From Aquimarina pacifica (lineage in GTDB: Bacteria; Bacteroidota; Bacteroidia; Flavobacteriales; Flavobacteriaceae): a stretch of 64,000 nt of DNA. Of this stretch, positions 11,001-19,200 are shown piece by piece (position 1 is the first letter of the stretch; the number at the start of each line of letters is the position of its first letter). The position numbers and the translations under genes were made by a program. The DNA lies in assembly GCF_000520955.1 (NCBI RefSeq), contig NZ_JACC01000002.1, positions 62,001 through 126,000 on the forward strand, read 5' to 3'. The notes beneath the pieces were generated by a model, which was given only the letters and a program-made list of their open reading frames with translations, was not told the DNA's origin and ran no database searches.

Positions 11001-12381
11001 TGATGACACTATAGGTTCTTACACTTTTGATGGTCTGGATGCCGGTACATATGACATCGCTATTCGATGGGAAAATGAAGAATGTGTCGTTGCTTTAGAA
11101 GATATCACTATAATAGAAGGTGAAGACATAAGTGTTGATGCAGGAGCTGATGAAGTAATCTGTCTAGGAGAAGAAGTTACGCTTTCTGCAACTGTAGAAG
11201 GAGAAGGTGCTTGCGAGGAGTGTGTAGAATATGCATTATTAGATACCGATTACTGTAGAGGTGATCACAATTTTGTAGTATATGTAAATGACCTTGGAGT
11301 ACGCATGTGGTTCAGTAATGTAGATCTTGTTTGGAAAGAAAATGAAGATGGAACTGCAACTCTTAAAGGAACTGTATTCGAATATCACACAACCAATACA
11401 TACTTTACTGTAGACGCAACCTATTCTGGAAGAACTACTACTCCACCAGTAGATAGCCCTAAAGAAAGTTTCTGTCAGTCAGAAAATCCTTCTGGTTGGG
11501 TATACTACACAGCACTTACTGGATCTGTAACTCAAATTAACGGAAGCTTAAATTATGTTATCTCTAGAAGAGGACCTGCTTTCCAGATAGGAAATGGAGC
11601 CAATGTTTATGAAAGTGGAGATGCCGTTAATGGAGGTTCTGGATGGTTTAATCTTGAAGGTGCTCCTACTTCTTTTGGAGATTTCAATATCAACTTAGGA
11701 GAATGTATCACTACTGAAACAAATGGTTTTGAATACCTTTGGTCAACAGGAGAAACTACAGAAAGTATTACGGTTGCACCAACCGAAGATACCACCTACT
11801 CTGTTACTGTTACTAACTGTGCAGATTGTGTAACTGAAGATACAGTAACTGTTACTGTAACCGAAATCGAAGTTGATGCTGGAGATGATATTACTATAAT
11901 AGAAGGTGAATCAGGTATTTTGACAGCCTCTCCTTATATTGAAAACATGAGTTACTTATGGTCAACAGGAGAAACTACTGCATCTATACAGGTTACTCCT
12001 ACAGAAACTACAACGTACACTGTAATAGGAACTAACATTAATGGATGTTCTTCTGAAGACTCTGTAACTGTAACTGTGGAAGAAAAAGATCCATGCTTAA
12101 GTGAGCAATATAATTTAGTAGCATACCCAATTCCTGTGGATGCGAAAGGTATACTTAATATTGATTTAGCTGTAGATAAAGATCAAGAAATCACGTATGT
12201 AACATACAAAATGGACGGAAACAGAATCGGAGGTATCATTACCACGAATATTCCTAAAGGATGTAATACAATCGACTTAAACCTATTAACACACTGTAGT
12301 TTTGCTGCCAATACTCAATATATATTGGTAGTTACTGGTGAAGGATGGGAAGAGTCTATTAACTTTATTACATTACCATAA
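8041..12381 (+). CDS. Giant repeat-rich secreted surface protein (choice-of-anchor A, PKD-like/SprB-like repeats, type IX sorting end)
   Basis: The ATG at 8041 is preferred over an in-frame TTG at 8014 and gives 1446 residues. After a signal-anchor-like N-terminus (to about residue 45) comes a choice-of-anchor A domain, about 50-345, with EGPLAMGGDLTLNG and GSVLAPQTDI. Next are alternating PKD-like domains (QYLWSTGETTASIVV and TEDTEYTV) and SprB-like domains (DLSIDGG and AFENLTAGTYE), with a 169-residue period. The last PKD-like domain is interrupted by about 165 unrelated residues (near 11217-11720). The final ~90 residues, starting near YPIPVDAKGILNID, look like a divergent type A sorting domain for type IX secretion. 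It is probably an adhesin or matrix protein; the ligand is unknown. A strong terminator follows and no partner gene is linked. Confidence 0.85.
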   Translation: MSEIILKFLSLNKNKSGARISSSLLGLSMAIIVLISSSFSGDISSNNVETLSENENCENPLTEALGYNAFVRYGVSVASGDTEGPLAMGGDLTLNGTFTIAAQTGGSFYHNGESQAASLVVNGKVIYKNGQGTHLNQGYAKIGDLTGSTVFDIDNNGARSNTRITPGDFNQSPRIQLQRNQAATSVAHGDIIDFDSAFAKLTSISLAYSTRTANVVIENGSKITLANNTTNVLNLTGNELNSLQNFTFNNQPTSTSPLIINVDHSGDFVWDVKNQAGIGDQHGAFIIFNFYNSSTITINGGGTIIGSVLAPQTDIVKNSSGNINGQVIANTYDHVNGELHQHTYNHCEVPTCELVADAGGNAEFCENNQTTLTASASGSSCSAEEISYSWSGPGIVGSANTKTIVVNQPGTYTVVVTDCSDCTAEDTVTVKENKNPEVEIESEDISCTNNDGGYIDFYFENTAGRSRIELSINGGQSYVNVKDNTGSYSFENLDAGTYDIAIRWGNDECPVTLDPVIIEEIQTITVDAGSDKEICEGEEVTLSASTSAVIEGTCPNGFQYLWSTGETTASIVVSPTEDTEYTVEITGCGTCIAEDTVTVTVLNAPEVEVYSEDVTCAYPNDGFIEFAYDDNSDRSTIDLSIDGGVTFVSVNDNTGFYAFENLTAGTYEIAVRWGNGDCPIALDAVIIEENQTITVNAGTDQEVCIGGEVTLSASTSAVIEGTCPNGFQYLWSTGETTASIVVSPTEDTEYTVEITGCGNCTAQDTVTVTVIDAPEVEVYTEDVTCAYPNDGFIEFAYDDNSDRSTIDLSIDGGVTFVTVNDNTGFYAFENLTAGTYETAVRWSNGDCTIYLDDVVIEETQTITVNAGADKEICEGNEVTLSASTSAIIEGTCPNGFQYIWSTGETTASIVVSPTEDTEYTVSITGCGNCIAEDTVTVTVLDTPEAQVTATDTTCEQDNGTITFTFENDENRTTIDLSIDGGINYTTVDDTIGSYTFDGLDAGTYDIAIRWENEECVVALEDITIIEGEDISVDAGADEVICLGEEVTLSATVEGEGACEECVEYALLDTDYCRGDHNFVVYVNDLGVRMWFSNVDLVWKENEDGTATLKGTVFEYHTTNTYFTVDATYSGRTTTPPVDSPKESFCQSENPSGWVYYTALTGSVTQINGSLNYVISRRGPAFQIGNGANVYESGDAVNGGSGWFNLEGAPTSFGDFNINLGECITTETNGFEYLWSTGETTESITVAPTEDTTYSVTVTNCADCVTEDTVTVTVTEIEVDAGDDITIIEGESGILTASPYIENMSYLWSTGETTASIQVTPTETTTYTVIGTNINGCSSEDSVTVTVEEKDPCLSEQYNLVAYPIPVDAKGILNIDLAVDKDQEITYVTYKMDGNRIGGIITTNIPKGCNTIDLNLLTHCSFAANTQYILVVTGEGWEESINFITLP
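9658..11175 (+). repeat. Tandem 507-bp coding repeats inside the surface protein
   Basis: The string GTTACACTTTCTGCTAG starts at 9658, 10165 and 10672, exactly 507 bp (169 codons) apart, and a fourth related start is at 11176 (504 bp). The units at 9658 and 10165 are nearly identical at the nucleotide level, differing mainly at third positions; a more diverged unit precedes at about 9150. The region could change copy number by recombination. Confidence 0.9.
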
Positions 12382-12424
12382 TTAAACAATCTACTAAATA
12401 ATTCAACCATATTTATGTAGTAAG

Positions 12425-12458
12425 CACCTGTAGATTTTTTTCTACAGGTGTTTTTTTT
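12425..12458 (+). terminator. Rho-independent terminator after the surface protein
   Basis: CACCTGTAGA (12425-12434) pairs perfectly with TCTACAGGTG (12441-12450) around a six-T loop and is followed by a T run to 12458. It lies 44 nt after the stop codon of the giant surface protein. Confidence 0.9.
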
Positions 12459-12651
12459 ATAGTATTTACCCCAGTAATTGCATAAAATTACTGAAACATC
12501 AAATTACCTATTTTGTTTTTTTCATGTAGTCAAAAAACAACAGCATATACAATCCTAAAAATGATTTAGACATCTTTACATAAATTATAAAGAGAATGAT
12601 AAAAACCACCATTCTTTTTATAAATTTATAATATCATAATATCCTTAAAAG

Positions 12652-13359
12652 ATGTCAGAAGGTACTCCAAGACTTACAAGATTAACCAACATACTTACAC
12701 AACTACAATCAAAACGAATTGTTACCGCAAAGGAGATTGCAGCAAAGCATCACGTAAGTATACGAACTGTATACAGAGATATCAGCACATTATCACAATC
12801 CGGAATTCCAATAATAACAGAAGAAGGTAAAGGGTATACGATTATGGAAGGATATAAACTTCCGCCAATTATGTTTTCACAAGAAGAAGCAAATGCCCTA
12901 ATAACGGCAGAAAAATTAATCAAAAAAAACAAAGACCAATCTCTTACAGAGCAGTACACCAATGCTATCACTAAAATTAAGGCTGTTTTAAAACATTCGC
13001 AAAAAGAAAAAACAGAATTACTGTCAGAAAGAATTCAGGTTCGTAATAATTTAGAAAACCATAAAACCAGTAATTATCTTATTCAGTTACAATCAACTAT
13101 TTCTAATTATCAATTAACAAAAATAAACTACTTATCTCTTGATAATAAACATAGTACAAGAGAAATAGAACCATTTGCACTATATACAACCCAAGATAAT
13201 TGGATTTTAATTGCTTTCTGTCTGTTAAAAAATGAATTTAGGGCATTTCGTATTGACCGTATTCAAAAGCTACAAGTACTAGATACTTCATTTAAACCTC
13301 ATCAAATGACATTACAACAATATCTCGAAAAATGTCGCAAAAAATTAAAACACCCCTGA
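12652..13359 (+). CDS. YafY-type HTH and WYL-domain transcriptional regulator
   Basis: The 235-residue protein starts with a DeoR-like winged helix-turn-helix (about 7-60, with KEIAAKHHVSIRTVYRDISTL), a short linker containing the GYKLPPIMFSQEEANAL segment typical of YafY regulators, and a C-terminal WYL domain (about 140-210) with REIEPFALYTTQDNWILIAFC and FRIDRI. WYL domains bind small ligands or nucleic acids and control repression. The gene is followed 55 bp later by a GyrI-like protein and a DUF1801 protein, a combination in which the regulator plausibly controls its neighbours. Its target sites are not evident. Confidence 0.88.
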   Translation: MSEGTPRLTRLTNILTQLQSKRIVTAKEIAAKHHVSIRTVYRDISTLSQSGIPIITEEGKGYTIMEGYKLPPIMFSQEEANALITAEKLIKKNKDQSLTEQYTNAITKIKAVLKHSQKEKTELLSERIQVRNNLENHKTSNYLIQLQSTISNYQLTKINYLSLDNKHSTREIEPFALYTTQDNWILIAFCLLKNEFRAFRIDRIQKLQVLDTSFKPHQMTLQQYLEKCRKKLKHP

Positions 13360-13383
13360 CATACCTTTGACATAAGCACCTTA

Positions 13384-13391
13384 TACTTTTG
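13384..13391 (+). promoter_or_regulatory. Bacteroidota -7 box TACTTTTG before the GyrI-like gene
   Basis: TACTTTTG matches the TAnnTTTG consensus of the Bacteroidota primary sigma factor and lies 23 nt before the ATG at 13415. A TTTG at 13366-13369 may be the -33 element, but its spacing is shorter than usual. Confidence 0.5.
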
Positions 13392-13414
13392 TTTTAAACT
13401 AAAAAACATACAAG

Positions 13415-13873
13415 ATGCAAAACGTACAAATTAAACCTTTCAAGATCATCGGAATTTCAATACGAACAACAAATGAGAATGGAGAAGCAAGCCTAAAAAT
13501 TCCTGAACTATGGAATAGATTTATGCAAGAAAATTTAATTCATCTAATCCCTAACAAAATTGACAACACAATCTATTCCTTATATACAGAATATGAAGCT
13601 GATCATACAAAACCATACACAACCATTATTGGATGTAAAGTAAATAGCCTAGAAATAGTACCCAAAGGAATGGTTGGTAAATCTTTTGAAGGAGGAAACT
13701 ATTATAAAACAACAGCAAAAGGTGATTTAACTAATGGACTAATTATCAACCATTGGTCAAAAATATGGGCAATGGATATAGAAAGAAAGTTTACGGCCGA
13801 TTTTGAAGTATATGGTAAAAACGCACAAAACCCAAAAAATGCCGAAGTTGATATTTTGGTGGCAATAAAATAA
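13415..13873 (+). CDS. GyrI-like / AraC effector-binding domain protein
   Basis: A 152-residue single-domain protein of the SOUL/GyrI-like fold. It opens with VQIKPFKIIGISIRTTN, continues with IPELWNRFMQ and ends with MDIERKFTADFEVYGK and a VDILVAIK strand, the pattern of the stand-alone effector-binding domain (Cass2-like). Members bind cationic or amphipathic drugs and metabolites, and some modulate gyrase. The real ligand is unknown. It follows the WYL regulator and precedes a DUF1801 protein by 2 bp, so it probably belongs to a small stress-response unit. Confidence 0.85.
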   Translation: MQNVQIKPFKIIGISIRTTNENGEASLKIPELWNRFMQENLIHLIPNKIDNTIYSLYTEYEADHTKPYTTIIGCKVNSLEIVPKGMVGKSFEGGNYYKTTAKGDLTNGLIINHWSKIWAMDIERKFTADFEVYGKNAQNPKNAEVDILVAIK

Positions 13874-13875
13874 TA

Positions 13876-14253
13876 ATGAATCATATGTCTATTGAAGTTG
13901 ATACATATTATAACAATATGCAGGAGCCAAATAGAAGCTGTCTACTGGCATTACGCCAAATTATACTAGATCAGGACAAAGAGGTTTCTGAAACTCGTAA
14001 ATGGGGCATGCCATGTTTTTGCTATAAAAAAAAGATGTTTTGTTATTTATGGACAGACAAAAAAACACATGAACCCTATATACTAATGGTCGAAGGAAAA
14101 CATATTAAACACCCAAAACTCGAAAAAGGAAACCGATCAAGGATGAAAATTTTTAGAGTTGACCCCAATATAGATATACCTTTGGATTCGATACAATTAT
14201 TATTATCAAAAGCATTGGATTTATATAAAAACGGAACAATTCCCACAAAATAA
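13876..14253 (+). CDS. DUF1801 (YdhG/YjhX-like) domain protein
   Basis: A 125-residue protein with the DUF1801 pattern: an N-terminal helix ending in LRQIILDQDKEVSETRKWGMPCF, then CYKKKMFCYLWTDKK and a C-terminal LLSKALDLYKNG helix. The family is of unknown biochemical function and has a TATA-box-binding-like fold in solved members. The gene starts 2 bp after the stop of the GyrI-like gene, so the two are almost certainly cotranscribed; the pair is common behind WYL or AraC regulators. The residues WGMPCF are the usual family hallmark. Confidence 0.82.
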   Translation: MNHMSIEVDTYYNNMQEPNRSCLLALRQIILDQDKEVSETRKWGMPCFCYKKKMFCYLWTDKKTHEPYILMVEGKHIKHPKLEKGNRSRMKIFRVDPNIDIPLDSIQLLLSKALDLYKNGTIPTK

Positions 14254-14641
14254 AAAATCTAGCAACTTCAAAACACAACTTCAAAAAACAGGGATAGATT
14301 ATCAATTACGCTATTAACTAATCACGTTCGAATTTCTAATCTATCCTTGCTTAAATTTTCCTAACAAAATACTTACCGAATACCATCTCACATAAAAATA
14401 AATATACTAAAAACATTATTTGAAACCATTGGTACAAATAAGTTTTGCTACCACAACATCCATAATGAAGGAAATAAAAAAATAATATAATTAAAAAAAC
14501 TTCTAATTTTATAGCATAAAATAAATATTGCAAAATATTGAAATTCATTTAATTAAATACTTTTAATTAAACTTATACTTTGCATTATTTAGAAATTTTA
14601 TGATTTCAATAACATGTGTCCGTTATTTAATTTTTTATTTT

Positions 14642-14657
14642 TGAAACGATTATTTCA
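14642..14657. promoter_or_regulatory. TetR operator copy 1 (autoregulatory)
   Basis: TGAAACGATTATTTCA forms arms TGAAA/TTTCA around a 6-bp centre and ends 5 bp before the start codon of the TetR gene. It matches the site at 15262 in 15 of 16 positions. Its position would allow the regulator to block its own expression. Confidence 0.8.
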
Positions 14658-14662
14658 ATATT

Positions 14663-15244
14663 ATGCCAAAAACAGAAACATTTGACAGAAACCTTGTGCT
14701 AGAACAAGCCACAGAAGTATTTCATTCAAAAGGATACAATGGCACTTCTATGCAAGATCTGGTAGATGCAACATCTCTTAATAGGTCTAGTATTTATAAT
14801 TCTTTTGGCAGTAAATTAGGTATATTTCTAGAAGTATTGTCTTTCTATCAATTACATAATACGAAAAAAATTAGTTCTGGATTAGCGCAAACTTATAGCG
14901 CGACTGATGCCATAAAAGTAATTTTTGATATTATGCTTAATAACATACTAAATGACACCAATAAAAAAGGTTGTTTACTAGTAAACTGTAAATCAGAAAT
15001 GACAAATCAAGATCCAACTGTCAAGGCATTTATAGAACAAAATGAAGAACGCATGCTAGCAATGCTTGAAGATATTGTTTCTAAGGGTCAGATGGAAAAG
15101 GTATTTAACAATAATCAATCTGCAAGTCAATATGCTCTCTATCTTTACGCATCTATTCAGGGGTTGCGAATGACAGGAATCCTAAACAAAAACGAGCATG
15201 AATTAAAAGGAATCATTAAAACAATACTAAATACGCTTAACTAA
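14663..15244 (+). CDS. TetR/AcrR family transcriptional regulator
   Basis: A 193-residue regulator with an N-terminal TetR helix-turn-helix (about 8-50; GYNGTSMQDLVDATSLNRSSIYNSFGSK) and an all-helical ligand-binding domain. It contains KKGCLLVNCKSEM, a phrase shared by the YxaF/LmrA/QacR-like C-terminal group (TetR_C). It is followed 60 bp later by an SDR oxidoreductase, and near-identical palindromes precede both genes, so the simplest reading is a two-gene regulon in which the repressor responds to the SDR substrate or a related toxic compound. Ligand unknown. Confidence 0.93.
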   Translation: MPKTETFDRNLVLEQATEVFHSKGYNGTSMQDLVDATSLNRSSIYNSFGSKLGIFLEVLSFYQLHNTKKISSGLAQTYSATDAIKVIFDIMLNNILNDTNKKGCLLVNCKSEMTNQDPTVKAFIEQNEERMLAMLEDIVSKGQMEKVFNNNQSASQYALYLYASIQGLRMTGILNKNEHELKGIIKTILNTLN

Positions 15245-15261
15245 TTTTTTTTACATTAATC

Positions 15262-15277
15262 TGAAACGATTGTTTCA
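15262..15277. promoter_or_regulatory. TetR operator copy 2, before the SDR gene
   Basis: TGAAACGATTGTTTCA has perfect 6-bp arms TGAAAC/GTTTCA around GATT, 27 bp before the ATG of the SDR gene. Together with the copy at 14642 it strongly suggests direct control by the TetR regulator encoded between them. Confidence 0.82.
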
Positions 15278-15304
15278 AAATAAATAACAATAAAATATTA
15301 CAAA

Positions 15305-16054
15305 ATGAAAAAACTAGAAAACAAAGTTGCAGTAATAACAGGAGCCAATAGTGGCATTGGATTAGCAACTGCCAAACTATACCTAAAAGAAGGTGCTAAA
15401 GTTGTTCTTTCTGGCAGAAGACAAGAAGCACTTGATGAAGTAGCATCTCAATTAGAGGGAGATTTTATTACCATAAAAGCAGACGTATCTATAGCAGATG
15501 ATAATACGCGCCTTATCAAAGAAGCTACTCAAAAATACGGAAAGATTGATATTCTCTTTCTAAATGCAGGAATTGCCCCTCCTACTCCTACTCACGAAAT
15601 AAGCGAAGAACATTATGACACCCTTTTTAACACAAATGTAAAGGGACCAATTCTAGCAACAAAAGAAGCCTTACCTCATATTAATGATGGTGGTACAGTC
15701 CTATTCACCAATTCTATTGTTCATCAAAAGGGTTTTGATGGCTTAGGCGTGTATTCTGCTACAAAAGGAGCACTAAGAGCATACCAAAGAGTACTTACAT
15801 CTGAAGTAAAGTCAAGAGGTATTAGAGTTAATTCTATAGCCCCAGGCCCTATTGATACGCCCATCTATGGTAAAATGGGGTTACCTAGTGAAGTAGTAGA
15901 AGAAATGGGTAAGGGATTCGCACAACAGGTTCCATTAGGAAGATTTGGTACCTCTGAAGAAGTTGCAAAATCCGCTTTGTTCCTTGCCTCAGAAGATGCT
16001 TCTTATATTAATGGTATAGAGCTAGAAGTAGACGGAGGTTTAAGTCAAATTTAG
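15305..16054 (+). CDS. SDR-family NAD(P)-dependent oxidoreductase
   Basis: A classical 249-residue short-chain dehydrogenase. The nucleotide-binding TGANSGIG motif lies near residue 14, the NAG motif near 95, the catalytic Ser in LFTNSIV and the YxxxK pair in YSATKGA; the C-terminal PxxxxxFLASEDASYINGxxLxVDGG pattern is normal. GRR after the second strand suggests NADP(H) preference. The substrate is unknown. The gene sits downstream of a TetR gene with a matching operator, which fits a detoxification oxidoreductase induced by its substrate. A bidirectional terminator follows. Confidence 0.92.
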   Translation: MKKLENKVAVITGANSGIGLATAKLYLKEGAKVVLSGRRQEALDEVASQLEGDFITIKADVSIADDNTRLIKEATQKYGKIDILFLNAGIAPPTPTHEISEEHYDTLFNTNVKGPILATKEALPHINDGGTVLFTNSIVHQKGFDGLGVYSATKGALRAYQRVLTSEVKSRGIRVNSIAPGPIDTPIYGKMGLPSEVVEEMGKGFAQQVPLGRFGTSEEVAKSALFLASEDASYINGIELEVDGGLSQI

Positions 16055-16156
16055 TCCCTTATTATTTTCATATTTATACTTTTGATTAAAAACTACTACA
16101 AGTACCATTGCTTTGTAGCAGTTTTAATGTAGGCATATTGATATTCTTGCCAAAAA

Positions 16157-16186
16157 AACAGGCTATTTCTTAAGAAATAGCCTGTT
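16157..16186. terminator. Bidirectional terminator between SDR and alginate lyase genes
   Basis: ACAGGCTATTTCTTAAGAAA at 16158-16177 begins a perfect 28-bp palindrome flanked by an A run on the left and a T run on the right, so it can terminate both convergent genes. Confidence 0.9.
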
Positions 16187-16215
16187 TTTAATGTACCACC
16201 AATAATTTCTAAATA

Positions 16216-19200
16216 TTACTGTTTCACAAACTTACCAGCTGGTATATCCACATTATCTGTTGCGATAAAATACATCCCACTCTTTAATTCGGTAATATCT
16301 ATTTTATTAATTCCGGACTCAATCTTAACTTTTCTTAGCAGATCGCCAATTATAGAAAATAGATAAATTTCGTTTACATTTTCATACCCTTCTAACACTA
16401 CCTTAATAAAACTATTCGCAGGACTAGGAAAGGACCTAATTAAGCTAGCACTTTTTTGTATGTTATGTACCACTGCCTCTCCTGAACATAAAACTTCAAA
16501 ATTTAATATGGACACCCATTGACCGCTATACCCAGAAGCTCCAGTTACTTTAAGCTTTATATACCTAACAGATTGAGAGGAGAAACTTCTATGAATTACA
16601 TTGCCTCCTGCGGTATTTCCAGTCGCATCAGTTAAAACAGAAAAACCAGATATCGACGAACTAGCAGATCCTTCGACTATAAATTGATAAGCCCTATCCT
16701 CATATGGATAAACATTAATTTCATTAACACTATATATATCACCCAAATCTATAATTACATATTGAGAGTAGTTTTCTGCTGACCAACGACTATCAAAATC
16801 AATATCAACCAAATTATTCGCAGAATTTTCAGAGTTTTGTTCTGAACTAAAGTCTAAAATAGTAGCCCCAAGAGCAACATTAGTACCTTCTTTGCATTCT
16901 TCCTCTTCCTCTTCTTCTTCCTCTTCTTCTTCCTGACTACCTTCTTGAGAAATAGTAAGTGTCCTTATTATTTCACCTCCGGTTACAGTTATCATTCCCG
17001 TTCGTATGGCCACATCCTTATTTTCGGTCACTGTAATGTCTATTTCTTCATTATCACTGCCTGTTTCTGGGGTAATAGTTATCCAATCATTCTCTGTACT
17101 TGCTATCCATTCTACATTAGAAGTAACAACAATAGTTTGTGTTTCTCCAGCCGCATCAAAATCAACTAGAGATGATAAGGTCAGCGTATCTTCCTCATCA
17201 GAGGTTCCTGAGCAAATAATTTCAAAATCAAGAATCGAAGTCCAGGCTCCAGTATACCCTGAAGCTCCTGTTATTGTTAATTTTACATACCTAACCATTT
17301 GTGAAGAAAAAGATCTATTAATTACTACACCTCCTACTTCATTAGAGGTAGCATTCGTTAATGTAAAAAATCCAGATGCAGAAGAAGTCAGTGAACCTTC
17401 TACAAGAAATTGATATGCCCGATCTTCATAAGGATATAAATTAACCTCATCTACACTATATTCGTCTCCCAAATCTATGACTGCATGTTGAGGAAAAGTT
17501 TCTGCTGACCATCTATTTTCAGGATTACCGTCAATAAGGTTATAGACCGTATTTGTAGTATTTTCTTCAGAACTAAAACTTACGATGGCAGCATTGAGTG
17601 ATAAATTTGCACCTTCTTCGCAATCTCCAGGTTGCGTATCGACAGCACCAAATTGGGTAAAACTTATTTCTCTGTCAAAATCCCCTCCACTTACGGTTAT
17701 ACTACCTATGCGCTCTACCGCACTTGTATTTTCAGAAACGTTCATCGTAATTGTTGCATTATTGTTTCCTGCAGACATCGAGATTTCTACCCAATCCTGA
17801 TTATTTGTTACGGTCCAAGCTATATTTGACAAAATCGCTATGTCTATTGTAGCCTGATTTGCACTTACATTCCCTATTTCTCCTACTGTTAGAAAATCTG
17901 GTATAACAGGTACACCTTCTTGTATCACTTCTATGGTTCTTTCTAAATCTCCTGAAGAAACTAACACAGAACTTGTGCGCTCTTCTTCTTCATTATTTTC
18001 TAAAACAGTTATAGTAATTGTACCATTATTACTTCCACTATCTGGTGTTACTGTTACCCAATCACTAGTATAGGTAACATCCCAATCAACATTAGAAGAA
18101 ATGTTTACTACTTTTTCTCCCTCTTCGGCATTAAATGTATCAATAACACCCACTGTCAGATAATCAGCAGGAATTATTACTCCATCTTCGGTTGCATAAG
18201 GCCCCACATCTTCTGCAGTTAACGGTGCATATCTCACAGTAGCATCTAATACATAATGATCTGCACCTGCATTACTTGTTTCTGGTCGATCCTGCCCTTC
18301 TATATCCTCTTCTATACCTAATGAAGAAACGGCAGAAAGTATAGTCGGAGAAGTATCAGTAGCTCTCCATACTGTTCCATCAAAAGTTAAATTAGGATTT
18401 GACAGTACAACTTGATCAGAAGAAAACGTAGATCCGTCACTAGTTAAAGTAGCCTCATCTGTTGGAAACATGATATTATTAAGAAAATGTATTTCTCCTT
18501 CTTGATCATTACCATTAATATAGCTAACCATACTATTTTCTGATCCTGTTACCAAGTTATTGGCAATGGTAATATCTTTTAGTTTTGTATTGTAAGCATT
18601 ATTTCCTGGTTTATCATACCCTATTTCTATACCATGTGTGTTGTTAACTAAAGTATTATATGCTATAGTAACCCGTTCTGCTCTAAAATGCTTTGTTAAA
18701 TCCGAGCTGCTACCATCAATTGCGTCTCCTTGAGTCAGTGCTATTGGTGCATCCCAAATGGTTCCTGTAAGCCCTTCCATATAATTATTGACAATAATAT
18801 GGTCTGTTCCATATATTCTAATCCCACCAGTGTACAATGTTGATCCTGCATCAGAGACTCCTATTGCCTTACCATCACCAAAAAAATAGTTCCCCTCTAC
18901 TCTATTTCTATTACCATGTCGTAATGACAATGTCCCATAACTACGCTTAAATGTATTATGACGTATTACATTATCTGATGACTTTACAGACACAATTTCT
19001 GGGTCTCCATCACAATCTTCAAATAGATTATACTCTACAGTTGTATATCCACTAGACATTGACATTTCACTCCAACCAATACGAATCGACTCTTGCTCAT
19101 TGACAGCTCTGGGGGAATTATTTTTAAAATGGTTGTGATCAATCAAATCATACTGAGATTGCATAACCTCACCAGTACCATCGATAGTAATGTAGTGTCC

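Noticed and set aside
16897..16936. TTC/TCC microsatellite
   Set aside because: As a regulatory repeat it is unlikely because it codes the poly-Glu linker in triplets; kept only as part of the lyase note.
17006..17413. 135-codon frame opposite the PL6 lyase gene
   Set aside because: It lies entirely within the lyase gene on the other strand and its residues follow from the lyase codon pattern.
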